Assembly: GCA_025927435.1 (NCBI GenBank)
Contig: JAICLM010000113.1
Span: 1-6,751, forward strand
Source of the DNA: Thermoleophilia bacterium
Lineage (GTDB): Bacteria > Actinomycetota > Thermoleophilia > Gaiellales > Gaiellaceae
Length of the DNA: 6,751 bases
Direction of reading: 5' to 3'
A program made the translations under genes and the position numbers. Positions 1 through 4,693 of this stretch are shown here, in pieces. How positions within the stretch are numbered: the stretch's first letter is position 1; every line of letters starts with the position of its first letter. Under the pieces are notes generated by a model, which made no database searches, was not told the origin of the DNA, and saw nothing but the letters and a program-made list of their open reading frames with translations.

Positions 1-452
1 GCTCCGTTGACGACGACGCAGTCGCCGCCCTCGATCCCGAGGGTCTCGTCGAGTGCCTGAGCCGCAGTGAGCGCCGGAATGGGAAACGCCGCGGCGGCTT
101 CCCATGACACCTCTGGCGGCCGGATCGCGACGGTCGCCGCCGGCGCGAGCAGCTTCTCCGCCCACGTCCCGTGACGCCGGAGCGGCAGCGGATGCGTCAT
201 CACCTCGTCGCCCTCGCGCAGGTCGGCCACGGCGGAGCCGACAGCTGCGACCGTCCCGGTCGCCTCCGTCCCGAGCGCCATCGGAGCAGGTCCGCCGATC
301 CCCCAGCTGCCGATCCTGACAAGCTCGTCCCAGTTGCCGATACCGGCGGCGACGACATCGATCAGAACCTCGTCCACTGCAGGCGTCGCCGGCTCGTCCA
401 CCTCGAAGATCGCGACGGAGTCGCCGAGCGCTGTGATCCCGGCCACCCGCAT
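1..452 (-). CDS. Zinc-less MDR alcohol dehydrogenase/quinone oxidoreductase, 3' end cut by window edge
   Basis: I read 150 stop-free codons on the minus strand from an ATG at 450-452 to the left edge; the stop lies outside. The protein begins MRVAGITALGDSVAIFEVDE, has the MDR GroES-like pattern (VLIDVVAAGIGNWDEL, then LGTEATGTVAAVGS and REGDEV), and reaches PIPALTAAQALDE and GDCVVVNGA, the start of the Rossmann nucleotide-binding domain. The Cys/His zinc ligands of classical alcohol dehydrogenases are absent, so it fits the quinone-oxidoreductase branch that reduces enones or quinones with NAD(P)H (family knowledge; substrate unknown). An in-frame GTG at 483-485 is an alternative start, adding 11 residues. 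Neither start has a strong Shine-Dalgarno; GAAG just before the ATG is weak. It lies 64 bp downstream of a second MDR gene on the same strand, so co-transcription is plausible. Confidence 0.85.
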   Translation of the reverse strand, partial: MRVAGITALGDSVAIFEVDEPATPAVDEVLIDVVAAGIGNWDELVRIGSWGIGGPAPMALGTEATGTVAAVGSAVADLREGDEVMTHPLPLRRHGTWAEKLLAPAATVAIRPPEVSWEAAAAFPIPALTAAQALDETLGIEGGDCVVVNG

Positions 453-516
453 CGTCTTCGGCGCACGTTGCTGACGGGTATCCACTGCAGAGGTCGCGGG
501 CGCACCCACCGGCTAG

Positions 517-1251
517 CTAGTCAGTGCCCACCTCGAGCACGACCTTGCCACGCTTCCCGCGGCCCGCGACTCGCTCGAACGCCGCCCGAGCCTCCTTGAG
601 CGGAAAAACCGAGTCGACCTCCGCGCGAAGCGCGCCCGCATCCACGAGCGTTCTCAACTCGAGCAGCTGCTCCCGGTCGGGCTCGACGATGAAATAGATC
701 GCGCCCGGCATCTCTGCTGCGATCGTGACCACTCGCTCGCCCGCCGGGACCTCGCCGCCACGAGTGTCGAAGACCAGGTCGACCGGACCGCTCTCCACGA
801 CCTCTGCACCGGCATGTCGCGCAAGCTGGACGGCGATGTGCCCAACCCCGCCCGAGGCGCCCGTGACCAGCACCCGCTCGCCCCGGACGAGTCGCCCATG
901 CACAAACAATGCTTGCCAGGCAGTCAGCCCGCCCATCGGTAAAGCTGCCGCCTCGACGTGGCTCAGCCGCGAAGGCTTCGGTGCAAGCACGTTCGCCGGG
1001 ACGACGGCGTACTCGGCAGCCACCCCGTCGCGGTCGAAAGGCGTCAGCGCATACACCTCCTCCCCGCTGTCGACGACAACGCCCGACAACTCGTACGACG
1101 GAATCGCCGGCAGTCGATCGACCAGCCACTCCAGCTCATCACGTGTGATCGCCGCCGCGTGCACGCGCACCAACACCTCGCCGCGGGCCGGCGAAGGCGT
1201 CTCGATCTCCTCGACTCTCAACCCGTCATCGTGCAGCCGTACAGCTAGCAC
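517..1251 (-). CDS. Compact zinc-less MDR NADP-dependent oxidoreductase
   Basis: The product is a 244-residue MDR reductase if translation begins at the GTG at 1249-1251. I chose this start because a clean Shine-Dalgarno (GGAGGG, 7 nt spacing) precedes it and the protein then opens directly with the family strand VLAVRLHDDGL; an ATG at 1299 would add 16 residues without family likeness. The GroES-like domain covers about residues 20-110 (EVLVRVHAAAITRDELEW, EVYALTPFDRDG), followed by LPMGGLTAWQAL and the dinucleotide-binding glycine motif GASGGVG at 131-137. The C-terminal part (FIVEPDREQLLELRTLVDAG, FPLKEARAAFE) is typical of actinobacterial NADP-dependent oxidoreductases. It is short: the family usually has about 300 residues, and here the stretch between GAEVV and VDLVFDT is contracted (see findings). 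Substrate unknown. It lies upstream of another MDR gene on the same strand. Confidence 0.85.
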   Translation of the reverse strand: MLAVRLHDDGLRVEEIETPSPARGEVLVRVHAAAITRDELEWLVDRLPAIPSYELSGVVVDSGEEVYALTPFDRDGVAAEYAVVPANVLAPKPSRLSHVEAAALPMGGLTAWQALFVHGRLVRGERVLVTGASGGVGHIAVQLARHAGAEVVESGPVDLVFDTRGGEVPAGERVVTIAAEMPGAIYFIVEPDREQLLELRTLVDAGALRAEVDSVFPLKEARAAFERVAGRGKRGKVVLEVGTD

Positions 1252-1258
1252 ACCGCTT

Positions 1259-1264
1259 CCCTCC
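1259..1264 (-). promoter_or_regulatory. Shine-Dalgarno deciding the GTG start of the compact MDR gene
   Basis: On the minus strand GGAGGG is followed by 7 nt and then GTG at 1251-1249. The spacing and strength favour this GTG over the upstream in-frame ATG at 1299, which has no comparable site. Confidence 0.6.
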
Positions 1265-1476
1265 GCTACTGGACTTCGTTCTTTGGGAGATCTTGGCATC
1301 TACCAATCTCGCCGTTCTGTACGGACTGTGTCCGGGGTCTCCCTTTGTCGCAGTCGCCGCACCCGACCACAACGAGCGGAGCCACAGCCCGTCCACGGTG
1401 ACTGGTTGACCGCGATGAATCCCGCCGCGGGTTCCAGTCTCTATCCACATTCCATCAGCGCAGCGAGGGGAGCACT

Positions 1477-2058
1477 ATGACCGCCACCTACACGTTCGAC
1501 GTCTTTTCGAGCCTCGACGGCTTCGGCTCCGCCAGCGGAGGCGACTGGGGCGGCTACTGGGGCAAGCAGGGCCGCGAGCTGCTCGACCACCGCCTCGCCC
1601 TGTACAGAGAGGAGCAGCGGATGGTCTTCGGCGCGAATACCTACCGGCTCTTCGCGCGATTTCTGGCCACCGAACCCGAGGACTCCCCGGTAAGAGATCC
1701 GTGGGTTACCCGAATGGTGAGCCTGCCGGCGACAATCGTCTCGACCACTGTGGAGGAACCGCTCGACTGGGCGGACGGTACGGTGGCGCGCGGTGACGCG
1801 ATCGACGTCGTCGCCCGGCTCAAGCAGGAGTCGGAGGTGCCGTTGCGCTCGCACGGGAGCCTGTCGATGAATCGGGCGCTGATGGCCGCCGGCCTGGTCG
1901 ACCGCGTCCAGGTGACGATCTTCCCTGTGATCACCGGCCAGAACGGATCCGACCCGATCTTTCAAGGCGCAGCCGACTTCGATCTCGAGCTGCTCGAGAC
2001 TCGAACGCTCGACGGCAACATCCAGGAGCTCACCTACCGGCCGACCCTGCATGTTTGA
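1477..2058 (+). CDS. RibD C-terminal / dihydrofolate reductase family protein
   Basis: This 193-residue protein has the DHFR-like fold of the RibD C-terminal domain family. Visible landmarks are an N-terminal strand with SLDGF (residues 12-16), VFGANTY (50-56, the usual GxxTY position), RSHGSLSMNRALMAAGLVD (124-142, the nucleotide-binding glycine/serine turn and helix) and VTIFPVITG (146-154). Length fits the stand-alone, one-domain members. These proteins are presumed NADPH-dependent reductases, but most, unlike FolA or RibD, have no known substrate. I would not call it a true folate or riboflavin enzyme. The start is well supported by GAGGGGAG at 1465-1472, 4 nt before the ATG. It is divergent from the MDR pair. 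The 177 bp between 1299 and 1477 probably hold promoters for both directions, but I could not pick convincing -35/-10 boxes. Confidence 0.85.
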   Translation: MTATYTFDVFSSLDGFGSASGGDWGGYWGKQGRELLDHRLALYREEQRMVFGANTYRLFARFLATEPEDSPVRDPWVTRMVSLPATIVSTTVEEPLDWADGTVARGDAIDVVARLKQESEVPLRSHGSLSMNRALMAAGLVDRVQVTIFPVITGQNGSDPIFQGAADFDLELLETRTLDGNIQELTYRPTLHV

Positions 2059-2089
2059 GCGCACTCTGGCGCCGCGACCTCCGCGACTC

Positions 2090-2106
2090 GGCCTGTCCTT
2101 ACAGCC
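2090..2106. repeat. Short bulged hairpin downstream of the DHFR-like gene
   Basis: GG-c-CTGT, loop CCTT, then ACAGCC gives a 6-bp stem with one bulged C. It begins 32 nt after the stop codon of the reductase gene. There is no T-tract on either side, so it is a weak terminator candidate. It immediately precedes the larger folded element at 2117-2218 and may belong to it. Confidence 0.35.
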
Positions 2107-2116
2107 TCGCCGAAGA

Positions 2117-2218
2117 CTGGAGGAGCGTGACTTCGGGCATAGCCCAAGTGGGGCGGGACTGCGGTGGTTCTTACCCCTTCCCCACAGCAGCTCCGCCCCG
2201 AAGTTGGTCCCCCTCCAG
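2117..2218. other. Candidate structured RNA or palindromic element: three-way junction
   Basis: Inverted repeats nest here in a way that folds on paper into a three-way junction. P1 is CTGGAGG (2117-2123) with CCTCCAG (2212-2218), 7 perfect pairs. P2 is ACTT-c-GGGC (2130-2138), loop ATA, GCCCAAGT (2142-2149), 8 pairs with a bulged C. P3 directly abuts P2: 2150-2167 pairs with 2182-2199 over 18 positions, with 15 Watson-Crick pairs (blocks of 7, 4 and 4), one G-U and two mismatches, and a 14-nt loop. The single-stranded joints are 6 nt (2124-2129) and 12 nt (2200-2211). The strand cannot be decided: mirrored wobble/mismatch positions suit either. It lies between the 3' ends of two convergent genes. 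I do not recognise a known riboswitch or ncRNA consensus. Alternatives are a bidirectional terminator (no T-tract seen) or a small palindromic repeat element. Confidence 0.5.
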
Positions 2219-2233
2219 GCAACCTGTTCCCGA

Positions 2234-2293
2234 CGGCTCGCAAAACACTGATCGCGGGCCGCGGGTTTTACCCTGTCATGACGTTTTGCGCCG
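2234..2293. repeat. Inverted repeat CGCAAAAC...GTTTTGCG with inner hairpins
   Basis: CGCAAAAC (2239-2246) is perfectly complementary to GTTTTGCG (2283-2290). After a CT bulge the stem extends by CGG (2234-2236) with CCG (2291-2293). The 36-nt interior holds CGCGG-G-CCGCG, GGG-TTTTA-CCC (2263-2273) and the palindrome GTCATGAC (2275-2282). It lies just beyond the three-way-junction element and 38 nt past the stop of the small membrane peptide gene, so it may be part of a 3' end structure for that minus-strand transcript. The function is unknown. Confidence 0.4.
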
Positions 2294-2330
2294 CGCCCGA
2301 CGGCGAGGGAGAGCGAGCGTCCTTGGTCGC

Positions 2331-2456
2331 TTACAGGACGAGGAACCCAAGGTAGGCGAGCCCCGCGAACCATACGACCTGCACGATCACCAGGCTCGCA
2401 GCCACAAATGCGTGGAGCAGACGATCATCCGTTTTCGCGCTGTTCCTCGATTCCAT
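2331..2456 (-). CDS. Small single-pass membrane protein, 41 aa
   Basis: A 42-codon minus-strand frame runs from ATG (2454-2456) to TAA (2331-2333). It encodes a charged N-terminus, MESRNSAKTDDR, followed by a continuous hydrophobic segment at residues 13-41 (LLHAFVAASLVIVQVVWFAG, then LAYLGFLVL). The layout is a short hydrophilic cytosolic tail plus one transmembrane helix ending at the C-terminus. Polar residues cluster before the helix and hydrophobic ones within it, which is unlikely for random frames in DNA this GC-rich. The Shine-Dalgarno is uncertain: GGGGAA lies 13 nt upstream, farther than ideal. TGTAAT about 31 nt upstream of the ATG could be a -10 box. I do not recognise a named family. 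Similar tiny one-helix proteins are common in actinobacterial genomes (recollection, not a search). It converges with the DHFR-like gene. Confidence 0.6.
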   Translation of the reverse strand: MESRNSAKTDDRLLHAFVAASLVIVQVVWFAGLAYLGFLVL

Positions 2457-2487
2457 AAGAGCCCAACGCTTCCCCGTTACGCCGGCG

Positions 2488-2493
2488 ATTACA
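2488..2493 (-). promoter_or_regulatory. Possible -10 box for the small membrane protein gene
   Basis: TGTAAT on the minus strand matches 5 of 6 positions of TATAAT and lies 31 nt upstream of the ATG at 2456. No good -35 is visible at 16-18 nt spacing, so this is only a candidate. Confidence 0.25.
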
Positions 2494-2638
2494 CATCGCG
2501 TGAGCCGGATCGTCCGAGCCAGCCGGGTGACCGGGCCGCCGTGGCAGCTCGTTGATCGCTCTTTGCTCGGAATAGCGAAGGGCGAGCCGAACTCGTCGCG
2601 AGGTTAGCCGTCGCCGGACACGGGCAACAGGCGCCTCA

Positions 2639-3202
2639 ATGCAGCGACTACTGAACTGGTGGGACCATGTGACTTGGGCGTACCCCGAGGGCATCGCGCT
2701 GCTCGGCATCGTTGCGCTCGGCGCGCTCGGCGTAGGCGGCTACTTCGCCGCGAAGGCTCTCAGCAGCAACGGAAACACCGACCCCCTTACGAAGAAGCAC
2801 GTCGTCACGACGCTCGTCCCCCAGACGCGAACGGTCAACGGTCACGTCGTCCGGTACAAGGTGCGCCGTGTCGTCCACTACACGCCCATCTACAAGCGCG
2901 TTGTCCGAACGATCGACGGGAAGACCATCACCACTCGCAGGCTGGTGGGTCGCCGGGCGGTGACTGTGAGCAGGGTCGTCACGTCGGCACGGACGAGCAC
3001 GGTAAGAGCCCCAGGTCAAACCGTGACCGGGGCGGGGAAGACCGTCACCGGTCCCGGCCAGACGGTCGTAGTGACTCAGACGGTGACCCAGTCGCGTACG
3101 GAGACGAACATCGTGCCGACCACGGTCACGGAGGTCTCGACGACCACCATCCCGATCACGGTGACGGAAACGGAAACCGTCACGACCGACCACGGCCACT
3201 AG
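2639..3202 (+). CDS. Membrane-anchored protein with Thr/Val-rich repetitive tail
   Basis: This 187-residue protein has a short aromatic N-terminus (MQRLLNWWDHVTWAYPEG), one hydrophobic helix at about residues 19-41, and then a long polar region. Residues 52-115 are rich in basic residues and valine (RYKVRRVVHYTPIYKRVVR). Residues 124-183 are low-complexity Thr/Val with short repeats: PGQTVTG, AGKTVTG, PGQTVVV, then TQTVTQ and TTVTEVSTTT...TVTETETVTT. There is no Cys and no catalytic motif. The likely topology is N-in with the tail outside, making an uncleaved signal anchor; the Thr-rich tail may be a stalk that can be glycosylated or span the wall (inference). I do not recognise the family. 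The start has only a weak AGG 9 nt upstream. The gene converges with the small Cys-motif protein gene 48 bp downstream, where no convincing terminator was found. Confidence 0.8.
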   Translation: MQRLLNWWDHVTWAYPEGIALLGIVALGALGVGGYFAAKALSSNGNTDPLTKKHVVTTLVPQTRTVNGHVVRYKVRRVVHYTPIYKRVVRTIDGKTITTRRLVGRRAVTVSRVVTSARTSTVRAPGQTVTGAGKTVTGPGQTVVVTQTVTQSRTETNIVPTTVTEVSTTTIPITVTETETVTTDHGH

Positions 3203-3250
3203 GGCGACTCTCGTGCGAAGCGGTCTGGCTGCTCGCCTGGCCGGTTCGGT

Positions 3251-3613
3251 CTAGGGGCGGGTCGTGTCGGACGCGTGGAGACGAGCTACTTCGACGCCCG
3301 CCCGGCCGATCTTCTCGACGATCGCGTAACCGTTTTCAGCCTCCACGATGTGCTCGTGCCCGGCCTCGGCCTCTTCGTGCCCGGCCACGAGGAGGAACCG
3401 TCTCGGATGCGATCGCACCTGTCGGTATTCCGCGATGCTGAGGATCACGGCTTCGAAGCAGCCCGGATCGGCGCACTCGCAGAGGAACGGCAGCCGGTCC
3501 GCCTCCTCGAACCGATGTGACAGGGCGGCGCGCTCCAGCCGTTCGTTCGCTCTCCGGAACCGCGATTGATTCGCAGCGACCTTGTGAGCACGAGCCTCGT
3601 CGTCGACGGACAT
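3251..3613 (-). CDS. Uncharacterised CxCx4C protein, second of a tandem paralogous pair
   Basis: The 120-residue product starts at ATG 3611-3613, four bases after the TAG of the upstream gene (3618-3620), so the two are almost certainly co-transcribed. The frame stays open upstream to 3712, but that part overlaps the neighbour and lacks family likeness. Residues 11-30 form a predicted charged helix (NQSRFRRANERLE). Then comes FLCECADPGC with Cys45, Cys47 and Cys52, followed by AEYRQVRSHPRRFLLVAGHE (His79) and YAIVEKIGRAGVEVARL. The motif order matches the upstream neighbour residue for residue: LCEC-x4-C, Y-x2-VRS-x-P, F-x-V-x-GH, VEK-x-GRA. Three Cys plus a conserved His could form a small metal site, but that is inference. 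No enzyme fold is recognised, and function is unknown. Confidence 0.75.
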   Translation of the reverse strand: MSVDDEARAHKVAANQSRFRRANERLERAALSHRFEEADRLPFLCECADPGCFEAVILSIAEYRQVRSHPRRFLLVAGHEEAEAGHEHIVEAENGYAIVEKIGRAGVEVARLHASDTTRP

Positions 3614-3617
3614 CCGC

Positions 3618-3938
3618 CTACCGTGCCCTCCGAACGACTTCTGCCGCGCGTCCGCTCTTCTCGACGACCAGAAACTGCTCGGTCCGCTCGAGAACGCGTT
3701 CCACCGCCGCATCGTCGTGGCCGGGCACGACGAAGAAGAGGAGCGGGTTGGAGCGAACGCGCTGATAGACGGCGGGCTCCACCTCGACGCCCTCGAGGCA
3801 ATGCTTCTGGCCGCACTCGCAGAGGATCGTGAGGGTCTTCGGCCGCCCTAGCCTCTCTTCCAACTTCTCGATCTCTTGGTTGACCTCCTGGAACAGCTCC
3901 TCGTTCCGGGCAACTCGTTCCTCACGTGACGACTTCAC
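3618..3938 (-). CDS. Uncharacterised CxCx4C protein, first of a tandem paralogous pair
   Basis: The 106-residue product starts at GTG 3936-3938, supported by GGAGAGAG 7 nt upstream and by where similarity to its paralog begins. The frame is open back to 4175, but those 79 codons are Arg/Pro-rich, lie in GC-rich non-coding sequence and overlap the next gene. Residues 5-30 form a charged, possibly coiled-coil helix (RNEELFQEVNQEIEKLEERL). The core is ILCECGQKHC (Cys40, Cys42, Cys47), then VYQRVRSNPLLFFVVPGHDD (His74) and FLVVEKSGRAAEVVRR. No signal peptide or membrane segment is visible, so it should be cytosolic. I have a recollection of such CxC proteins being frequent hypothetical genes in soil Actinobacteria, but no function is known to me. 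The start codon lies inside a palindromic octamer that is repeated 13 bp further into the gene. Confidence 0.75.
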   Translation of the reverse strand: MKSSREERVARNEELFQEVNQEIEKLEERLGRPKTLTILCECGQKHCLEGVEVEPAVYQRVRSNPLLFFVVPGHDDAAVERVLERTEQFLVVEKSGRAAEVVRRAR

Positions 3939-3942
3939 GTGA
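3922..3942. promoter_or_regulatory. Two copies of palindrome TCACGTGA spaced by 5 bp: possible operator
   Basis: The octamer TCACGTGA occurs at 3922-3929 and again at 3935-3942. Each copy is a perfect palindrome, and the pair is also a larger inverted repeat around CGACT. The right copy contains the GTG start codon of the CxC gene; the left copy spans codons 4-6. Binding of a dimeric regulator here would block transcription or translation start. Chance is not excluded. Confidence 0.35.
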
Positions 3943-3945
3943 AGA

Positions 3946-3953
3946 CTCTCTCC
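3946..3953 (-). promoter_or_regulatory. Shine-Dalgarno deciding the GTG start of the 106-aa CxC gene
   Basis: GGAGAGAG on the minus strand ends 7 nt before the GTG at 3938. It supports a 106-residue product rather than the longer open frame that reaches 4175. Confidence 0.55.
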
Positions 3954-4063
3954 GGAAGAGCGACATCTACACCACCTGTTGGGCGCCGCGCGCGCAGGCC
4001 TCACAGGCGACGCTCCTGGAGCTCCGCGGCGAGCACGCCGTCGCAGCCGCGCGTGCGCGCGAG

Positions 4064-4084
4064 GCGCCGGCTGTTCAGCGGCGC
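4064..4084 (-). terminator. GC-rich hairpin just after the cupin gene
   Basis: GCGCCGGCTG and CAGCGGCGC pair as a 9-bp stem with one bulged G around a tiny TT turn. It starts 7 nt beyond the stop of the cupin dioxygenase gene, where a transcript end is expected. There is no T-tract, which is common in high-GC bacteria but leaves the terminator call tentative. Confidence 0.4.
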
Positions 4085-4090
4085 TCGGCG

Positions 4091-4684
4091 CTAGTCGTCC
4101 TCGCAGGCCACGTTGACGTAACCCGAGCGAAACGGTCTTGTCTCGCCGGACGCAGGGTCGAACACATGGCGCCATACGCAGCCCGTGTCGTTCGTGAGCA
4201 GGTGGATCGAGACGGACGTCTCGGCCGAGGTCGTGCGCACGCGGTGGATGTCGTCACGCGGCGGGATCAGGACGTAGAAGTCCCCGGGAGCGAGCGAGCG
4301 CCGCTCGACGAGCTCGAGCGCGCCGTCCCGCCGAGCGTAGATCTCCTCGTCCTGCTCCCCGCGATAGAGACCGACGAGTCCCCACGCGAGATGGTCGTGG
4401 ATCGGCGTCTCCGAGCCGGGCGGGACGACGAGGGAGAAGAGCGACAGCGACTGATCCTCGGCGCGGTAGAGGAGCCACTGGCCGATGCCGCCTCCCATCC
4501 CGCTCTCCGGAACGGCCTCCTGGTACCGAGCCGGGAGCCAGCCGGGGTCGGCGAGCAGCTCCGCGAACCGAGGCCGAAGATCTTCGCACGCCTGCTCGGG
4601 CGAGCCGGCTGTGGCAATCGTCGCCTGGACGTCGGCGACGAAGGCCCGCACGGCTGCGGTGTCGAGGACGAATTCCTCGCTCAC
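4091..4684 (-). CDS. Cysteine-dioxygenase-type cupin (thiol dioxygenase-like)
   Basis: This 197-residue protein fits the cysteine/3-mercaptopropionate dioxygenase superfamily, non-haem iron cupins that oxidise a thiol to a sulfinate with O2. Metal ligands are visible: PIHDH gives His96 and His98 and DDIHRV gives His147; the 49-residue spacing suits the family's three-His site. WGLVGLYRGEQDEEIY (101-116) is the first cupin motif, and SLAPGDFYVL leads into the second. SVSIHLL keeps Ser159 and His161 of the Ser-His-Tyr triad, but the Tyr position is Leu163. The N-terminal helices (1-50) and lack of a signal peptide also fit. It starts at GTG 4682-4684, only 9 bp after the stop of the glycoside-hydrolase-like gene, without a clear Shine-Dalgarno, so the two are probably translated from one mRNA. 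The exact substrate is unclear: cysteine, 3-mercaptopropionate or another small thiol. Confidence 0.75.
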   Translation of the reverse strand: MSEEFVLDTAAVRAFVADVQATIATAGSPEQACEDLRPRFAELLADPGWLPARYQEAVPESGMGGGIGQWLLYRAEDQSLSLFSLVVPPGSETPIHDHLAWGLVGLYRGEQDEEIYARRDGALELVERRSLAPGDFYVLIPPRDDIHRVRTTSAETSVSIHLLTNDTGCVWRHVFDPASGETRPFRSGYVNVACEDD

Positions 4685-4693
4685 GGCTCGACG

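Noticed and set aside
1312..1324. CCGT-TCTGT-ACGG as an operator between divergent genes
   Set aside because: A 4-bp arm is too short to stand out from chance without a second copy.
1406..1445. TTGACC as a -35 box for the DHFR-like gene
   Set aside because: No acceptable -10 sequence occurs at 16-19 nt spacing; the nearest AT-containing stretch is too far.
2251..2273. CGCGGGCCGCG followed by GGTTTTA as an intrinsic terminator
   Set aside because: The palindrome leaves no room for a loop, the T run is only four bases and is itself part of a GGG-TTTTA-CCC pairing, and the nearest plus-strand gene ends almost 200 bp earlier.
1441..2373. A 310-codon minus-strand frame across the DHFR-like gene
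   Set aside because: It is antisense to a well-supported gene and continues through the structured non-coding region. Its composition shows no protein-family pattern.
3001..3180. Repetitive Thr/Val-coding DNA as a tandem-repeat or CRISPR-like array
   Set aside because: The repetition is at the protein level, with irregular short units and no conserved spacer/repeat lengths; it sits inside an intact reading frame.
3203..3250. Bidirectional terminator between the converging Thr-rich and CxC genes
   Set aside because: Only GGCGA/TCGCC with a loop of about 25 nt was found, too weak to call.
3939..4175. N-terminal extension of the first CxC protein
   Set aside because: The extra 79 codons are Arg/Pro-rich, overlap the cupin gene's end and its hairpin, and are not shared with the paralog; a good ribosome site marks the internal GTG.
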